Assembly (NCBI GenBank): GCA_021798395.1
Contig: JAJZHS010000129.1
Coordinates: 1-7,119 of the forward strand
Direction of reading: 5' to 3'
Origin: Pseudomonadota bacterium
GTDB lineage: Bacteria; Pseudomonadota; Gammaproteobacteria; Burkholderiales; Burkholderiaceae_C
Length of the DNA: 7,119 bases
Shown: positions 5,985 to 7,119 of the stretch, in pieces
Layout of the letters: each line of letters opens with the position of its first letter
Position numbering within the stretch: position 1 is the stretch's first letter
Notes under the pieces: model-generated
Databases searched by the model: none
Seen by the model: the letters and a program-made list of their open reading frames with translations, nothing else
Told to the model about the DNA's origin: nothing
Translations under genes and position numbers: made by a program

Positions 5985-5999
5985 GCAGGCCGGGCCTGC
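5985..5999. repeat. 15-bp palindrome GCAGGCC-G-GGCCTGC
   Basis: A second 7+1+7 palindrome, centred 25 bp from the TGTTGCA palindrome and different in sequence. It is followed by a GCCGGC inverted pair (5998-6003 and 6016-6021, 12-nt loop) that ends just before the rplM -35 box. These could be protein sites or a transcription block between the divergent GNAT and rplM genes; the GC-rich composition makes chance a real alternative. Confidence 0.22.
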
Positions 6000-6022
6000 C
6001 GGCCGCCTTCGCCTCGCCGGCC

Positions 6023-6051
6023 TTGGCCCCGAGGGACTTTGCGTATAGAAT
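6023..6051 (+). promoter_or_regulatory. Sigma70-type promoter of rplM-rpsI
   Basis: TTGGCC (6023-6028, 4 of 6 to TTGACA), a 17-bp spacer and TAGAAT (6046-6051, 5 of 6 to TATAAT) form the best promoter in the window. The overlapping TATAGA is an alternative -10 with a 15-bp spacer. Transcription would begin near 6058, giving a leader of about 240 nt. A single strong promoter reading rplM and rpsI together is normal for this operon. Confidence 0.62.
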
Positions 6052-6057
6052 GAGCAG

Positions 6058-6295
6058 TTCCGGTTTTTTGGCCACCGGACACCTGCGCGCATCCGGTTGA
6101 TCCGGCCGCGCCGCCCCGGGTCGATCGCGGCCCGGCAGTTTGCATCGAGCGGTCGCGCAACCTCCCCGCGCACGGCTCGGCTGGCGGCTCGGCGATGACG
6201 ATGCGCGCATCGGGGGAGAGCCCGGTGCCGGCGCGCGTTGCGCAACGGCAACAACGGGACAGAACGGCCGCAACCCCCTCACGGGAACGACATCC
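6058..6295 (+). promoter_or_regulatory. Long, structured 5' leader of rplM-rpsI mRNA
   Basis: About 240 nt separate the predicted transcript start from rplM, long for a ribosomal protein gene with one nearby promoter. Near its 5' end TCCGGT (6059-6064), ACCGGA (6074-6079) and TCCGGT (6092-6097) allow two mutually exclusive 6-bp hairpins. A 7-bp GC stem, GGCCGCG/CGCGGCC, lies at 6104-6132 with a 15-nt loop. Further on are a direct repeat GGCTCGGC (6174-6181, 6186-6193), palindromes CGATGCGCGCATCG (6199-6212) and CGTTGCGCAACG (6236-6247), and only a weak GGGA Shine-Dalgarno 9 nt before the ATG. L13 is reported to repress its own operon in E. coli, so leader-based feedback is plausible here. No known riboswitch class was recognised. 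Confidence 0.4.
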
Positions 6296-6724
6296 ATGAA
6301 GACCTTCAGCGCCAAACCGGCCGAAGTGAAGCATGAATGGTTTGTGATCGACGCCACGGACAAGGTCCTCGGTCGTGTTGCCAGCGAAGTGGCACGACGC
6401 CTGCGCGGCAAGCACAAAGCCATCTACACGCCTCACGTCGACACCGGCGATTTCATCGTCATCGTCAATTCGTCGAAGTTGCGCGTCACCGGCAACAAGG
6501 CCGACGACAAGATCTACTACCGCCACACCGGTTACCCGGGCGGCATCTACGCGACGCGCTTCAAGGACATGCAGGCGCGCCACCCGGGCCGCGCGCTGCA
6601 GCTGGCGGTCAAGGGCATGCTGCCGAAGGGCCCGCTGGGCTACGCGATGATCAAGAAGCTGAAGATCTACGCCGGCGCCGAGCACCCGCACAGCGCGCAG
6701 CAACCGAAGTCCCTGGAACTGTAA
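6296..6724 (+). CDS. rplM: 50S ribosomal protein L13
   Basis: L13 is an early-assembling protein of the large ribosomal subunit that binds 23S rRNA. The 142-residue product equals the E. coli length and shows the family hallmarks: WFVIDATDKVLGRVASEVA near the N-terminus, RLRGKHK (35-41), YTPHVDTGDFIVIVN (44-58), RVTGNKADDKIYYRHTGYPGG (63-83) and the signature VKGMLPKGPLG (105-115) followed by KIYAGAEHPHSAQQP. The MKTFSAKP start and QPKSLEL ending resemble betaproteobacterial L13. The ATG at 6296 is fixed by homology; the longer frame upstream is leader sequence. Its Shine-Dalgarno is weak (GGGA, 9 nt before ATG), which together with the long leader hints at translational control. It is followed by rpsI after 9 bp, the usual bacterial operon. 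Confidence 0.98.
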   Translation: MKTFSAKPAEVKHEWFVIDATDKVLGRVASEVARRLRGKHKAIYTPHVDTGDFIVIVNSSKLRVTGNKADDKIYYRHTGYPGGIYATRFKDMQARHPGRALQLAVKGMLPKGPLGYAMIKKLKIYAGAEHPHSAQQPKSLEL

Positions 6725-6728
6725 GGAG
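6723..6728 (+). promoter_or_regulatory. rpsI Shine-Dalgarno AAGGAG overlapping the rplM stop
   Basis: AAGGAG shares its two A's with the rplM TAA stop and sits 5 nt before the rpsI ATG. A ribosome finishing rplM would end on this site, which favours coupled, equal output of L13 and S9. Confidence 0.75.
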
Positions 6729-6733
6729 CGGCC

Positions 6734-7119
6734 ATGATCGGAGATTGGAATTACGGCACCGGCCGCCGCAAGAGCTCGGTCGCCCGCGTGTTCCTGAAAA
6801 AGGGCAGCGGCAACATCACGGTCAACGGACTGGCGCTGCAGGAGTACTTCGGTCGCCAGACGTCGATCATGGTGGTCAAGCAGCCGCTGGTGCTGACGCA
6901 GAACGAAGCGCTGTTCGACATCAAGGTCAACGTGCGCGGCGGCGGCGAATCGGGCCAGGCCGGCGCGGTGCGCCACGGCATCACCCGCGCGCTGATCGAC
7001 TACGACGCCAGCCTGAAGCCGACGCTGTCGGGCGCCGGCTTCGTCACGCGCGACGCGCGTGAAGTCGAACGCAAGAAGGTCGGTCTGCACGGCGCACGTC
7101 GCCGCAAGCAGTTCTCGAA
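6734..7119 (+). CDS. rpsI: 30S ribosomal protein S9 (last codons cut by window edge)
   Basis: S9 is a small-subunit head protein whose basic C-terminal tail reaches the P-site tRNA. The 128 complete codons show NYGTGRRKSSVARVF at the N-terminus, the family signature GGGESGQAGAVRHGITRAL (69-87), GFVTRDAREVERKKVG (102-117) and the basic tail RRRKQFS. The window ends two bases into the next codon (AA), consistent with the usual final Lys-Arg of the family, so only one or two residues and the stop are missing. The MIGDWNYGTG start and KPTLSGAGF region look betaproteobacterial. It is the second gene of the rplM operon, with a good AAGGAG site overlapping the rplM stop. Confidence 0.98.
   Translation, partial: MIGDWNYGTGRRKSSVARVFLKKGSGNITVNGLALQEYFGRQTSIMVVKQPLVLTQNEALFDIKVNVRGGGESGQAGAVRHGITRALIDYDASLKPTLSGAGFVTRDAREVERKKVGLHGARRRKQFS

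Noticed and set aside
6050..6100. A 16-codon ORF (ATG at 6050, TGA at 6098-6100) considered as a leader peptide for rplM
   Set aside because: Its ATG overlaps the -10 hexamer of the predicted promoter, so it would not be on that transcript, and there is no ribosome binding site.
5273..7090. A 605-codon minus-strand frame antisense to rplM-rpsI and running into the GNAT region
   Set aside because: It is antisense to two unambiguous ribosomal protein genes and out of frame with the GNAT gene; composition is low-complexity.

Overview
The window is a GC-rich (roughly 70% by eye), densely packed bacterial chromosome segment with seven protein genes and no mobile element, tRNA, rRNA or CRISPR array. 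The L13 and S9 proteins (L13 starting MKTFSAKP and ending QPKSLEL, S9 starting MIGDWNYGTGRRKSS), the HPPD with its NPMGTDGFEFVEYAAPDP opening, and the RecG N-terminal half all read like betaproteobacterial, most likely Burkholderiales, versions. This placement comes from remembered family sequences, not from a search.

Layout, left to right. (1) 1-1056, minus strand: the N-terminal half of recG, cut by the window edge. (2) 1107-2051, minus: a metallo-beta-lactamase-fold hydrolase just upstream of recG. (3) 2144-3568, plus: an aldehyde dehydrogenase of the coniferyl-aldehyde-dehydrogenase type, divergent from the hydrolase across about 90 bp. (4) 3592-4683, minus: 4-hydroxyphenylpyruvate dioxygenase (hppD), convergent with the dehydrogenase 23 bp away. 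(5) 4819-5301, plus: an Lrp/AsnC-family regulator, divergent from hppD and probably its regulator. (6) 5326-5928, minus: a single-domain GNAT acetyltransferase. (7) 5929-6295: an intergenic stretch with two short palindromes, a good sigma70-type promoter and a leader of about 240 nt. (8) 6296-6724 and 6734-7119, plus: rplM-rpsI, the ribosomal protein L13-S9 operon, with rpsI missing only its last residue or so.

Functionally this is housekeeping (RecG, L13, S9) interleaved with aromatic-compound metabolism: HPPD turns 4-hydroxyphenylpyruvate into homogentisate in tyrosine breakdown, the divergent Lrp-type protein is a likely amino-acid-responsive regulator of it, and the dehydrogenase could oxidise an aromatic or aliphatic aldehyde. 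I do not see an undescribed multi-gene system. The observations most worth a second look are regulatory: a pair of mutually exclusive 6-bp stems at the 5' end of the rplM leader, apparent leaderless starts for recG and the GNAT gene (a -10-like hexamer exactly 6 nt before each ATG), a perfect 7-bp inverted repeat in the hppD/regulator gap, and a 15-bp palindrome over the probable GNAT promoter. All are by-eye readings in GC-rich DNA, where short inverted repeats arise easily.
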